Source: Melieria omissa (Eukaryota > Arthropoda > Insecta > Diptera > Ulidiidae). From it: DNA of 64,000 nt. The translations under genes were made by a program, and so were the position numbers. The first letter of the stretch is position 1. Each line of letters begins with the position of its first letter. Shown one piece after another: positions 36,301-42,489 of this stretch. The notes beneath the pieces are model-generated. The model was not told where the DNA came from. It did no database searches and saw only the letters and a list, made by a program, of their open reading frames with translations. Where the stretch lies: assembly GCA_963971225.1 (NCBI GenBank), contig OZ020267.1:47129993-47193992 (forward strand). Direction: 5' to 3'.

Positions 36301-39300
36301 CGTATGCAATCGGAATTAAGCAATGTGGGGGACTGGTGCGCGGAACAATCATCATCTGTTAACCCCGTGAAAACGGAAATGATATTGTTCACGTCCAGAA
36401 GGAAGGTACCGACAATCAGGTTGCCCTTCTTCTTGAGCACCAAGCTGGAACTTGTTAAATGAATCAAGTACTTAAGTATTTGGCCTGATTCGAAGCTTCC
36501 CTTCATTGATCATAGTGAATCACGTGTGGAGAAACCAAGGTACTGGTAACACATTAGCGCGTAAACATCTCGACTACTGGCGTAGTCTTAAGACATGTAA
36601 GTAGTCAAAGATGTTTATTGATGCGCCTAGGCCCAACATAACGAGTTACCTGCTGGGCTTACGCAAGAGTGAGTGCCCGGCTTTCGGGCGGGTCAGGCAT
36701 ATGTGTTTCGGCAGCTGATCCTCCGCAAGGATAAGCTCGGGAACCGCTCCGTCTAACTGAGATCCAGAGCTTATGGAAACCTTCTTAGGGCGACTCCAAA
36801 CCTGAATGCAAATGGTCACTAGAGACTTGTTCGGTCTCGTGACCAGCAAACAGGGGCGCATTTGAGTATTTCTGGCTAAAATAGCCCCTTTCTAGCTTGC
36901 CGATGAGAGGCATCAACGGAAGTCGGCCCGAAACTTGCTCGCAAGGTGGTAGGCGCAAGCCACGGCGTAAAGGGCAGACCTTTGCCTACGCGCCTGCGTT
37001 TCTGGACGCTCCCTACAGTTTAATAATAATAACCCTCTTTATGGTAGTTTTCCGAATTACATATTTTGGACACTGGTTTATTGGTTTAAACGTGAAAAAA
37101 GTCAGGGAAAATCGGAAAAGTGACACGCCCATTTTTTGCGAAAATAGAAACTAACGGTTTGCGGATTCGAAATCAGCGCTCCCTAATTACCCTGGAACTG
37201 ATGTCAAACCCAGAAAAGCCGATATTTGTCGAAATTTGTTGCCCTGTGTTCAGTTCAGTTCTACAAAACACATATAGTATATTCAATTCTTCTTTAAAGT
37301 CTGTTTCTGAAATCAAGGGCTTGGGAGTTATTTTTGATCACAAGTTTTCCTTCTCGAGTCATGTCAATGCTACCATTTCAAGATCCTATGCTATGTTAGC
37401 TTTTGATAAACTTAATTCCTCAGTGTTCCGTATACCTTAAAGTTACTATACACCTCCTTCGTCCGATCTACCATGAGTGTTATACCAATCGCAGTGAACG
37501 TGTTCAGAAATCCTTCTTTCGCTTTGCTCTTCGGTCCCTCAGATTCCATGAATCCATTCCCTCCTACACCTCTCGTTGTAAACTCCTTAATCTGAACTCC
37601 CTTTACAATAGGAGAATCATTCTATCCATATCCTTCGTCTTCGACTTGATTTCTAGTGTAGTTGATTGTCCTGTTCTGCTTGAAAGAATCTTCTTCAATA
37701 TTCCTCTTAGAGTACTTCGTCATTATACCCCTTTTTATGTTAATTTTGCTAAAACTAACTATGTGTTGAACGCCCCTTTGGCCAGAGCTCTATCTGAATT
37801 TAATAGTTTTTCTAAAGTAATAGTTTTCGACTTTTCTTGCTTTAAACCAGTTTTTTTGAATTCGCTTAACCATGCGCTCAGATAATCCCATCGCTTACTT
37901 TTATTTCCAATTTGCTTTTCTTTGCTGACTAGTTTTCAGTTTTAACCCTAATTCCCAGAAGTGAGCCTCACAGTCTCACTTAAGATTTCAAATGGTGATA
38001 AATCCTATACCAAAAGATTTTCGATTCCAAATTTTTTATGTAATCATCTAATGGAATGTTAGAATTATATTTCATTTATAAATTTAATTTTTTAGACAGT
38101 TTTTAAATTTTTTTCAAACAATTTTTATTAAATGTAACGTAAACCCAGAAGTGAGCCTCAGAAGCTCATTTGAACAAAAACTCAAATTTACTCAGAATTT
38201 TTATTTATTTATTATTTATTTGTCCACCATATGGAAGAATATTTTTACTTTTCATGTTTAGATGCATTTTTATTGTGCCAAGTTCATAGTTTTAAATCCT
38301 AGCACACATTTAGTCGGAATGGGATGAAGTCTACTAAAATTGTTGAAAATACTGCAATCTACGTCATATTATGAAGAATTTGTGCCTTGCCAAGGTTGAT
38401 ACTAGTTCATACAGTTTATGTCTTCCGATCCCGATAAATATGGAATCAGAATATGGAAGTGCGACGGTGCTAATAGTTCCTGAAATGTCATACACATGCG
38501 GAGACAGTAATCGAGGAGCTGTGGATCTTGCAAAACGGGTGCTGAAAAACTGTGTGAACCTCTCAAACACAAATGTAATAATGACCAACTAGTTCACCAG
38601 TAAGGTATTAGCCGATAGTTTATTGGATGCGAGGATCGTCCACTCAGAATAAACAAAATGTGTATAATGGATGATGATAAAAAAACGCAAACCTAATGCA
38701 TGGCCTCTAGCGCTGCAGTAGCATTTGTTTTCCTGTGGACCCTGTATTTACAAGTTCTTTACTTCAAATAAAAAAACTTAAATAAAAACGCCTTTAGTAG
38801 TAGTTACTAGAGTAACTTAAATTGAGTTTTTCAGTAGTTTAGCTCATATGAGCCTGACAGTCTCACTTCTGGGTTTACGTTACTTTTAAAATTCTGGGAA
38901 TTAGGGTTAAAATAAGTTTGTTATTCATCAATTTAGCCTGTAAGTTTTGAGCTTGTTATTCATTCACTTAGTCTGTAAAAACCTTTTTGTTCATTTACTA
39001 AATTTGATAAAAAATAAAGAATAAATTTGGGTCGTTCACCGCACTTAGTAACTGCACTGTTGTTTCTTTGATTACAATCGCAACCAGTCCACATCACAAG
39101 TAACTCTGTGTAAATTATAGTTTCCAAACCCTAATACATACATACTTGTTTCTTCTTCTTCTATGTAAATTTAAAACGATGCATTTCTTTCTAACAGTAT
39201 ATCCAATTGCTTTCAAACACTTGTTTTCTAATATGAAATAGCCATTGCTTTATAACCAAATCAATTTTTAGTCTGCAAGTGTGGAAAAATTCAATTAACG

Positions 39301-39675
39301 ACCTCGCTTAATGTCAATGCCATTTTACTTCAAGTAGATATTTTTAAATATTATAAATAGAGATTATGAATATTAATTTTACTAGAACAATTGTACTCAT
39401 TGTAGGTACATACATATGTGTATAATACATATATGATAGCTTACCTGATCATATATTTCCGCGGTAATACCATCACTTGATTTCAATTCGGTGCGCTTGA
39501 TTCTATCAAGTCCCCTTTCCAATAGATCTGGATTTTGTTCGAATGCTATGCTTTTGCTTTTCGTCACTTTCACTACATATCCCATATCTTGTTGAAGCAT
39601 ACGGGCATTTATAGCTTTTTCAAATGCAAAATCTGGTGTATAGGCCATTCTACTCTTTGCTAATCGTAAAACCAA
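18219..39675 (-). CDS. Gr21a-like: Gr21a-like CO2 gustatory receptor, gene A (seven exons)
   Basis: Seven exons join in frame to 454 codons: 39445-39675, 35186-35512, 31730-31859, 31535-31665, 25592-25719, 23761-24076 and 18219-18320. All use GT/AG. The product is a seven-transmembrane insect gustatory receptor of the CO2-receptor clade (Gr21a; GR1/GR2 of mosquitoes), which acts with a Gr63a/GR3 partner in sensory dendrites. Diagnostic segments are FYRDHQLLLKLF at 78, KEFDEYIYAIIFIIFLVPHF, RFFRVTG at 188, LWHTTAYFHIITMIN, NAYARTYSTYCLF and the C-terminal YLIVLLQF near 429-436. The length matches the family (about 440-450). It is open throughout and looks functional. Gene B lies upstream on the same strand. 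Orthology to GR1 or GR2 is not settled by eye. Confidence 0.94.
18526..19061. mobile_element. TTAA-type (piggyBac-like) MITE, 536 bp
   Basis: The ends CCGCAGACCTACGTTGGGGT and the inverse CCGTAGACCTACGTTAAAAA are flanked by CTAA on the left and TTAA on the right. GGGTCGTTTTCGACC and GGGTCGTTTGCGACCC palindromes sit at the left end and at 18702. It is non-coding and lies in gene A intron 6. Confidence 0.65.
19724..20294. mobile_element. TA-flanked inverted-repeat element (MITE), 571 bp
   Basis: The ends GGGTAGCGTGGTCCGAAACC and the inverse ending GGTTTCGGACCACGCTACCC are flanked by TA on both sides. Another GTGGTCCGAAACCGACCCCC lies inside at 19930. There is no transposase. It lies in gene A intron 6. 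Confidence 0.8.
20562..22140 (-). pseudogene. hAT-family transposase pseudogene
   Basis: Minus-strand blocks in order are LSNPSLQIDGSVDRQNKY with IYIGAKQPENTGAGGLLEAT and GVTTDGEAAKTGSEAGLWKL (22129-21833), VWCFCHRSGLAMESALVTVP (about 21820-21700), several interrupted pieces, and the C-terminal block NGVCTAVDDPRPAVSEFL with RYREPDFTLYSERDF (20720-20562). This is the domesticated-style hAT transposase seen in ZNF862/KIAA1586-like proteins. Frames change at least four times, so it is dead. The N-terminal BED finger is not seen. Confidence 0.75.
22293..22375. mobile_element. Very short TTAA-flanked inverted repeat (83 bp)
   Basis: CCCTTTCAGTC at the left and the inverse-like GTCGGAAAGGG at the right are each flanked by TTAA. 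A central CCAATATATTGG palindrome is present. The tips resemble the larger TTAA element at 27657. Confidence 0.5.
22594..23661 (-). mobile_element. Mariner-like element, internally deleted, long inverted ends
   Basis: The ends GGGCCAATTTTTCAAAGCGAG and the inverse GGGCCAATTTTCAGTGCGAG pair over more than 30 bp, including GTTTAAACTC-like blocks. The minus strand carries the transposase N-terminal HTH from 23406: MNRLTKEQCLQIVQIYFENN, then RRTVRTEETIAAVEQNVEED and RHRAQQLELCPST. The catalytic domain is absent apart from sequence near 22950-23040 similar to the family's C-terminal tail. It lies in gene A intron 6. Confidence 0.75.
23761..24076 (-). CDS. Gr21a-like: Gr gene A exon 6 (codons 317-421)
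   Basis: It is 316 nt with acceptor TTACTAG/G and donor ACTGCG/GTAAGA. It reads INITIGSYGALSEIFDSGF, TLLFIICDCAHSS and REIDLFISAIELNPPVVS. It is four codons shorter than gene B exon 6, in the loop after SEIFDSG. Confidence 0.94.
24166..25058 (-). mobile_element. Mariner deletion derivative (mellifera-like)
   Basis: The ends CTACATGGGCTGAAAAGTCT and the exact inverse are flanked by TA on both sides (24164-24165 and 25059-25060). The minus-strand frame 24879-24304 starts MEKSEFRVLIKHCYLMGKNT and keeps the whole N-terminal HTH region to VPRLLTIDQK. It then jumps to APAHSARDTTEKL and PPYSPDLAPSDYFFF. The jump removes the first catalytic Asp and the segment before the second. It is non-autonomous and lies in gene A intron 5. 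Confidence 0.9.
25070..25450 (-). pseudogene. Gypsy-type integrase zinc-finger fragment
   Basis: The minus strand reads EYHNASTTGHLGIRNTILKL, then RFVWQNMRKMVKEFVNNC and LTFNKNKT. This matches the H-H-C-C zinc-binding N-terminus of LTR-element integrases, with the final CxxC damaged (C-L-T-F). It adjoins the mariner element. Confidence 0.75.
25592..25719 (-). CDS. Gr21a-like: Gr gene A exon 5 (codons 274-315)
   Basis: It is 128 nt with acceptor TTTTAG/GAC and donor TTTAT/GTAAGT. It reads LISQYRLLWLNLSEIL and NAYARTYSTYCLF. Confidence 0.93.
25985..27028. mobile_element. Foldback-like element: 1-kb inverted repeat with arms of about 400-500 bp
   Basis: The left arm 25985-26500 and the right arm 26603-27028 are near-inverse copies. 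Examples are GTTGCATGGAGTTTTT against AAAAACTCCATGCAAC, and AATTATTTGGCGGAATACAC with CATTCGCATCGAAATAA at 26394 and, inverted, at about 26667-26703. There is no transposase. A partial copy is at 37040-37240. It lies in gene A intron 4. Confidence 0.8.
27657..28176. mobile_element. TTAA-flanked piggyBac-like MITE, 520 bp
   Basis: The ends CCCTTTCCTTCCC and the inverse GGAAGGAAAGGG are flanked by TTAA on both sides (27653-27656 and 28177-28180). Internal GGTAGCCATA motifs occur near both ends, including a GGTAGCCATATGGCTACC palindrome at 28145. It is non-coding and lies in gene A intron 4. Confidence 0.85.
28445..29021 (-). mobile_element. Mariner-like element with about 100-bp inverted ends, transposase C-terminus only
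   Basis: The ends AAGGGTGCGCCATCTGCTAC and the inverse CAGGGTGCGCCATCTGCTAC continue nearly perfectly for about 100 bp and are flanked by TA on both sides. Minus-strand remnants between them match the C-terminal half of the same transposase group as 49907-50653 (PRSCD-type motif, then GRWSHDRCYI-like tail in shifted frames). It is inactive and lies in gene A intron 4. Confidence 0.8.
29024..29047. repeat. (ATGT)n microsatellite
   Basis: A run of TATGTATGTATG lies immediately right of the mariner-like element. Confidence 0.9.
29155..30776 (+). mobile_element. Helitron-like dispersed repeat, interrupted
   Basis: It begins near TATATAAAAGAAAGTGGATG and ends near GTTCGCCGGGTCAGCTAG followed by T, which fits a Helitron CTRR end. 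A second copy lies inverted at 60945-61500, sharing GTTTACTGAAACTTAG, GTGGGCCT and the terminal GCCGGGTCAGCTAG. Segments such as GGCGTGTCACGCCC and AATGGAATATCTTCGAAATTG also recur. It contains a TTAA element at 29259. There is no Rep/helicase, and class assignment is tentative. Confidence 0.5.
29259..29989. mobile_element. TTAA-flanked piggyBac-like MITE nested in the Helitron-like repeat
   Basis: The ends GGGAAGGCTCCCCTGGATTTGG and the exact inverse are flanked by TTAA on both sides (29255-29258 and 29990-29993). It is 731 bp with no transposase and lies in gene A intron 4. Confidence 0.88.
31146..31399. mobile_element. MITE of the TCTGTGG family, 254 bp
   Basis: The ends TCTGTGGCCGTAAGGAATAA and the exact inverse pair over 34 bp. 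A relative of nearly the same size lies at 57491-57739 and a solo end lies at about 48112-48148. It lies just downstream of gene A exon 4 on the minus strand. Confidence 0.8.
31535..31665 (-). CDS. Gr21a-like: Gr gene A exon 4 (codons 231-273)
   Basis: It is 131 nt, separated from exon 3 by a 64-bp intron. It reads FLLWHTTAYFHIITMINMN and ends CFKR/GTAAGT. The split codon 230 is Gly. Confidence 0.93.
31730..31859 (-). CDS. Gr21a-like: Gr gene A exon 3 (codons 187-229)
   Basis: It is 130 nt with acceptor TTTGTAG/GTACGA and donor GAAG/GTAAAT. It reads VRFFRVTGSTLTFPKLRM and then a transmembrane helix. Confidence 0.93.
32110..32522 (-). pseudogene. Gypsy-type integrase core fragment with internal deletion
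   Basis: The minus strand begins YCLTINDRWPDALAIPVITT, the start of a gypsy integrase core with its first Asp (DRW). It then shows LLKGWISRF, an apparent deletion, and the C-terminal DRPVNVSIN-LKPALI. Stops interrupt it. It belongs with the minus-strand pieces at 33560 and 34740. Confidence 0.7.
32556..33480 (-). mobile_element. LTR (minus strand) split by a MITE
   Basis: The 3' edge reads, inverted, AATTTTCGTAACA, the same terminus as the LTR at 62810-63091. The upstream part 33273-33480 contains, inverted, a TATAAAAAGCAGCAGTGTGC promoter-like box. The two parts are separated by the MITE at 32669-33272. A related LTR piece lies at 47200-47310. The right boundary is not certain. Confidence 0.55.
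32669..33272. mobile_element. MITE inserted in the LTR (about 600 bp)
   Basis: The ends GCGTTCAAACTGA and the inverse TCAGTTTGAACGC are followed inward by TTAAAC-rich repeats. It is non-coding; superfamily and target duplication are unresolved. Confidence 0.65.
33560..33770 (-). pseudogene. Gypsy-type integrase zinc-finger fragment
   Basis: The minus strand reads RFVWPGIQRDSRLFAKQCMQ and CQRNKISRHSS, then GQRFSHLRIDIV. These are the CxxC half of the integrase zinc finger and the entry to the core. The plus-strand open frames over the same DNA are shadows. Confidence 0.75.
33868..34105. repeat. Tandem duplication, unit 131 bp
   Basis: Both units contain GGTTTTTATAATTGTAGATAAC, then TATTTGTATCTGCGC, TACGCAGCGGCC and TTAGTTCACT. 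TGTAGATAAC lies at 33901 and 34032. Confidence 0.85.
34205..34650. repeat. Degenerate repeat block, purine-rich
   Basis: CCGAATTCGACTT, then a TAACGGTACTTC-like segment and TCGATGTACA-ATGG, occurs at 34214 and 34421. AACGAGTTG-AGCACTGTGTCG followed by AATGGATGGA occurs at 34491 and 34576. It explains the Arg/Lys-rich open frames here and probably derives from a local LTR-type repeat. Confidence 0.7.
34740..34945 (-). pseudogene. Gypsy reverse-transcriptase C-terminal fragment
   Basis: The minus strand reads LCHLITNEGIKPIRSHVQAL, TEFNLPRVSKDLKRFVAI and LNLYRRLLLRPLSVL. This is the RT thumb/connection segment that precedes RNase H in Ty3/gypsy pol. The usual order with the integrase pieces at 33.6 and 32.4 kb suggests one fragmented element. 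Confidence 0.8.
35186..35512 (-). CDS. Gr21a-like: Gr gene A exon 2 (codons 78-186)
   Basis: It has 109 codons, exactly as gene B exon 2. It opens TTTTCAG/TTT and ends WGTFQ/GTATTT. It carries the first transmembrane helices, with RSSPGRVTFNWKS between them and VPHFWIPYVGWGVA. Confidence 0.95.
35790..35932 (+). mobile_element. LTR 3' fragment
   Basis: It ends GAACTGATTTTCGTAACA, like the LTR end at 63070-63091, and contains AAATAAAGCAAC upstream. The 5' part is not recognisable. It lies in gene A intron 1. Confidence 0.45.
36236..36760 (+). mobile_element. LINE RT and C-terminal remnant
   Basis: The plus strand begins GFNDDLCIVVSGSNLQLLCD, the RT active-site region with YADD degraded to FNDD, followed by NPVKTEMILFTSRRKVP. 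From 36560 a C-terminal block reads KMFIDAPRPNITSYLLGLRK-SEC. RNase H between them is lost. It belongs to the same LINE group as 1-960 and 58880-59760. Confidence 0.7.
37040..37240. mobile_element. Partial second copy of the 1-kb foldback element
   Basis: Inverted, it reads CGCAAAAAATGGGCGTGTCA and AAACCAATAA, matching 26094-26160. The AATCAGCGCTCCCTAATTA stretch matches 26949. No second arm was found. Confidence 0.6.
37245..37890 (+). pseudogene. Jockey/CR1-like LINE RT C-terminus
   Basis: The plus strand reads IKGLGVIFDHKFSFSSHVNA and ISRSYAMLAF. After a frameshift it reads RVQKSFFRFALRSLRFHES, CKLLNLNSLYNRRIILSISF and LARALSEFNSF. This is the typical tail after the RT domain of jockey-group LINEs. 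The 3' tail seems interrupted by the piggyBac-type element and to resume at 38911. Confidence 0.75.
37946..38906 (+). mobile_element. piggyBac-type element, TTAA-flanked, with transposase remnant
   Basis: The ends CCCTAATTCCCAGAAGTGAG and the inverse CCCTAATTCCCAGAATTTTA are flanked by TTAA on both sides (37942-37945 and 38907-38910). CCCAGAAGTGAGCCTCA motifs repeat near both ends. Inside, about 38400-38640, the plus strand shows YSLCLPIPI and NVIMTN-FTSKVLADSLLD, matching the piggyBac DNxFTSxxLxxxL block with the Asp lost. It is 961 bp, dead, and inserted in a LINE tail in gene A intron 1. Confidence 0.85.
39445..39675 (-). CDS. Gr21a-like: Gr gene A exon 1 (codons 1-77)
   Basis: This is the cytoplasmic N-terminus. 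It starts at the first ATG of the frame and ends GITAEIYDQ/GTAAGC, phase 0. The DQ just before FYRDH is conserved with gene B and Drosophila Gr21a. A second Met at codon 10 is an alternative start. Confidence 0.85.
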
Positions 39676-40454
39676 ACTACGACTGCTGACTTTTTAGAAC
39701 ATCACTTCTACTCAAATGTGACACTTATATTAAATGTCGGCGTAGACATTAAATATCAATTAGAAGCTTATCGCTGTGTTTTCATATTAATATTTAATAG
39801 AGGCGTGCATTAAATATTACACTGCCATTCTTTTCCTTTCCTATATATGTAAATGCTATACGAAGGCAAGTTCTTGCTGATGGGCGGAAAGGTACTAAAA
39901 TATTTGTGCATTTAATTACGTGTCTAGGAAAGCGAAAAGAAGGTTTGAGAGTTCATGTAATGGACAGCACTGAATAAGTGTGCTTAGATCTTCTGTGGTA
40001 TTTCTAAATATCACCTGTCAAACAAATTCAAAGATATTTCGAAGACAGACAATATATTTTCTTCTTTTATTATAGGCATTTTGTCTGTTTTCTTTTTACT
40101 AGCCACAAATACTTATGTTACATACATACAATTGTATGCTTGATATTATATAATAAGTTATATATTTTATCTATTTATTTAAGTGTAATTTACAAAAATT
40201 TAACTTACAAGGCTAAGGAAAAAATTCAAAAGATATTATTTTAAAAAGCAGTTTAAGCTCTTTAAAAAAAAGTTCTAGGAACAGGCAATCTAAAAAGTTA
40301 TCCAGCGAACTAAGTTCAGCCAATGTTATAGCCAAAGGCGAAATTAAGGCATAGTTAGTACGGCGGCTGCTTGACAGGAACATTATCAGTCCATGCCACC
40401 ACCCATTAAATCAAAAACAAAAGTCATCAACAGAATTTTCCTCCAAAGACTTAA
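39676..40454. other. Upstream region of gene A: no gene seen
   Basis: This should contain the gene A 5' UTR and promoter. It is AT-rich with no clear TATA box or coding frame recognised. Confidence 0.4.
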
Positions 40455-41182
40455 GGGGTCATTCTCATGTGAAATTTTGTAAAAATCAATTTTTTTTTAA
40501 CATATTTGGAATGTATCATCCTTGAAGAAGGTGCTGTCAAAATTTATTGGAAAATTTCAAATATTTCGGCTTCTACAAGACATTTATATAACGAGCGGTC
40601 AAGGATTCTAGCGGTTAGTCGAAACTTTAAACGTGTTTTTCTCGGAACGCCTTTTTTTGAAATGGCGGGGATGATTTAAAAAAAACCATTCATCCGATCT
40701 CTCTGCGATTTTGTCACGTCATTCTACATACTCTTAGCTATCGCCCCTAGTAAATTCACTCCGATATGTTAAAAATTACATATTTTTTTTAATTGATAAA
40801 ATCTTCAAAAACAACAATTTTTTACTGTTCTAACTTCCAATGCCTGCCATTTTGTGAGATTCTTATGAAAAATTTCAAATTTACTACGGGCGAGAGGTAC
40901 GTTCATACTGATTAAGAATTTCTTTGAAATTTATGTTTCAGATAATCCTGTGACTCAAAACAATCCCCGCCAGCTGACCATGACGCGGCAGAAGCCGTGT
41001 CTTTAATCGAAAAAAAGTGTTTGAAAATACTAAAAAAAAAAATGTTTTTCAATTTTTATTTTTGTACCATAACAATGAATAAATTAAAGTGGAATATCTT
41101 TTTTTGATAATTCCTCGTATTCACAAAGGAAATAATTTCTGAAGAATGTCCATTTTTCCTGTCCGCACATGAGAATGACCCC
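40455..41182. mobile_element. TTAA-flanked piggyBac-like MITE, 728 bp
   Basis: The ends GGGGTCATTCTCATGTG and the exact inverse are flanked by TTAA on both sides (40451-40454 and 41183-41186). There is no transposase. It lies between gene A and gene B. Confidence 0.88.
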
Positions 41183-41499
41183 TTAATGTTCAGTAAGGAA
41201 CATATAGAATAATGAGACGGAATTGGGCCAACAAACCTCAGAATTGGGTCAAATCTAATAATAAGTTTTTGGACTCGCTCAAGCTGTTTGATATGCACAC
41301 TAGGACGCGGCTTCCAGTATGAGCCTTAAATTAGTATCTACAAGCGCTGCATTATTTCGCGGTACAAGAGCAGGCATTGAATATGCTTTAGTTTTTAAAT
41401 AAAAAAAGTGAACTTGAAATCAAAAACTACTTCAACATCCATGATTTAACTAAGCGAATCAAGGGGGGAATCTAAAGTCTCCGTCTAAAGTGACTACTA

Positions 41500-41605
41500 C
41501 TTGTGAAGTGCGTTGAAGAATTCAAGGTATTTTATTTTGGTCACAATCCAGTGAGACGAATACGTCTGCTTTGGCCAGTCGAACTGAATTTCCGTAACAA
41601 TACTA
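41500..41605 (+). mobile_element. LTR 3' end fragment
   Basis: GAGACGAATACGTCTG, then GAACTGAATTTCCGTAACAATA, resembles GAGTGACGAATACAGC and GAACTAATTTTCGTAACAATA at 63053-63095. Confidence 0.5.
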
Positions 41606-41869
41606 TTTGTGTGGAAAGTGACAGGAGTTCACGCATTATCGTCGTTTACCAATATTTCTGAACCGAACGTTTGTAATTTTGGGGACTTATGTGAGGTGAA
41701 AAAATGTCAACGTTACGTAATATTCTATTCATTTCTGATATTAACAATGAACTTTTGTTAAATTTCTGTGTAAGTTTTTGACCGATATAGAATGACCCAT
41801 TCCATGTAATATTTTCCGAATATTTGGGCATGAAATGTGTGACAGCGAAGTTTGTTACGATATAATAAA

Positions 41870-42060
41870 ATTTTGCCTAAAGGAACCGTCGCAAGCGCGT
41901 CGCTCAGAAGCTGTTGAATGGCGTCAATGATGACCCAGAATTGTTAAAAACGGTCACATCTGGTAGCGAAATATGGCTATATGGTCAAAACCAAAGCTCA
42001 ATCATCCTAATAGAAGCGGCCAAAAGAGCGTAGACCATTGAACATTGTTCTAACATAAAG
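41870..42060 (+). pseudogene. Mariner-type transposase core fragment
   Basis: The plus strand reads AQKLLNGVNDDPELLKTVTS and GSEIWLYGQNQS, matching the LLxxVxxDPELLxxxxTGDExWxYGYD block. The catalytic Asp of GDE is replaced (GSE). Termini were not found. Confidence 0.6.
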
Positions 42061-42277
42061 TATAAAGCTAATAATTGTCAAGTCTGCGGATAGTTAACAT
42101 TGCATACATGCGGCAATGGGTTAATTTAATGTACATGTATGTTAAATGGTTAATCAACAATTTATAATTAATTCATTTACATTACTAATTATTTAACATA
42201 AGAAAGATAAACAAGTAATACTGAATTATCGATATTAAAATGCATTTATTTGAATTATGTATATTTACCTTAAATTA

Positions 42278-42283
42278 TTTATT
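42278..42283 (-). terminator. Candidate poly(A) signal of Gr21a-like gene B
   Basis: AATAAA on the minus strand lies about 135 bp downstream of the gene B stop codon. Confidence 0.45.
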
Positions 42284-42417
42284 GTAATATTAAGGACACT
42301 CTACGTAAGTATTAAACACTGAAAATAACATCACATAAGAATTAAATAAGAAAACATGCGTGCACTTTCCGGCTTTCTGCAGCTTCGGTTAAGCTTACAA
42401 ATGCGGTAGACATATCG

Positions 42418-42489
42418 CTATTTGCCCTTGTCCAGAGTAAACTTGAATTGTATTAGAACTAATAAATAAATGGTGATGGTTGCAATCGA
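42418..42489 (-). CDS. Gr21a: Gr gene B exon 7 (codons 418-440 and stop)
   Basis: The acceptor is CCATTACAG/TCG. It reads SIATITIYLLVLIQF and a short tail ending DKGK before TAG. It lies 2.9 kb from exon 6 and was found by its Gr C-terminal signature. Confidence 0.92.
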   Translation of the reverse strand, partial: SIATITIYLLVLIQFKFTLDKGK

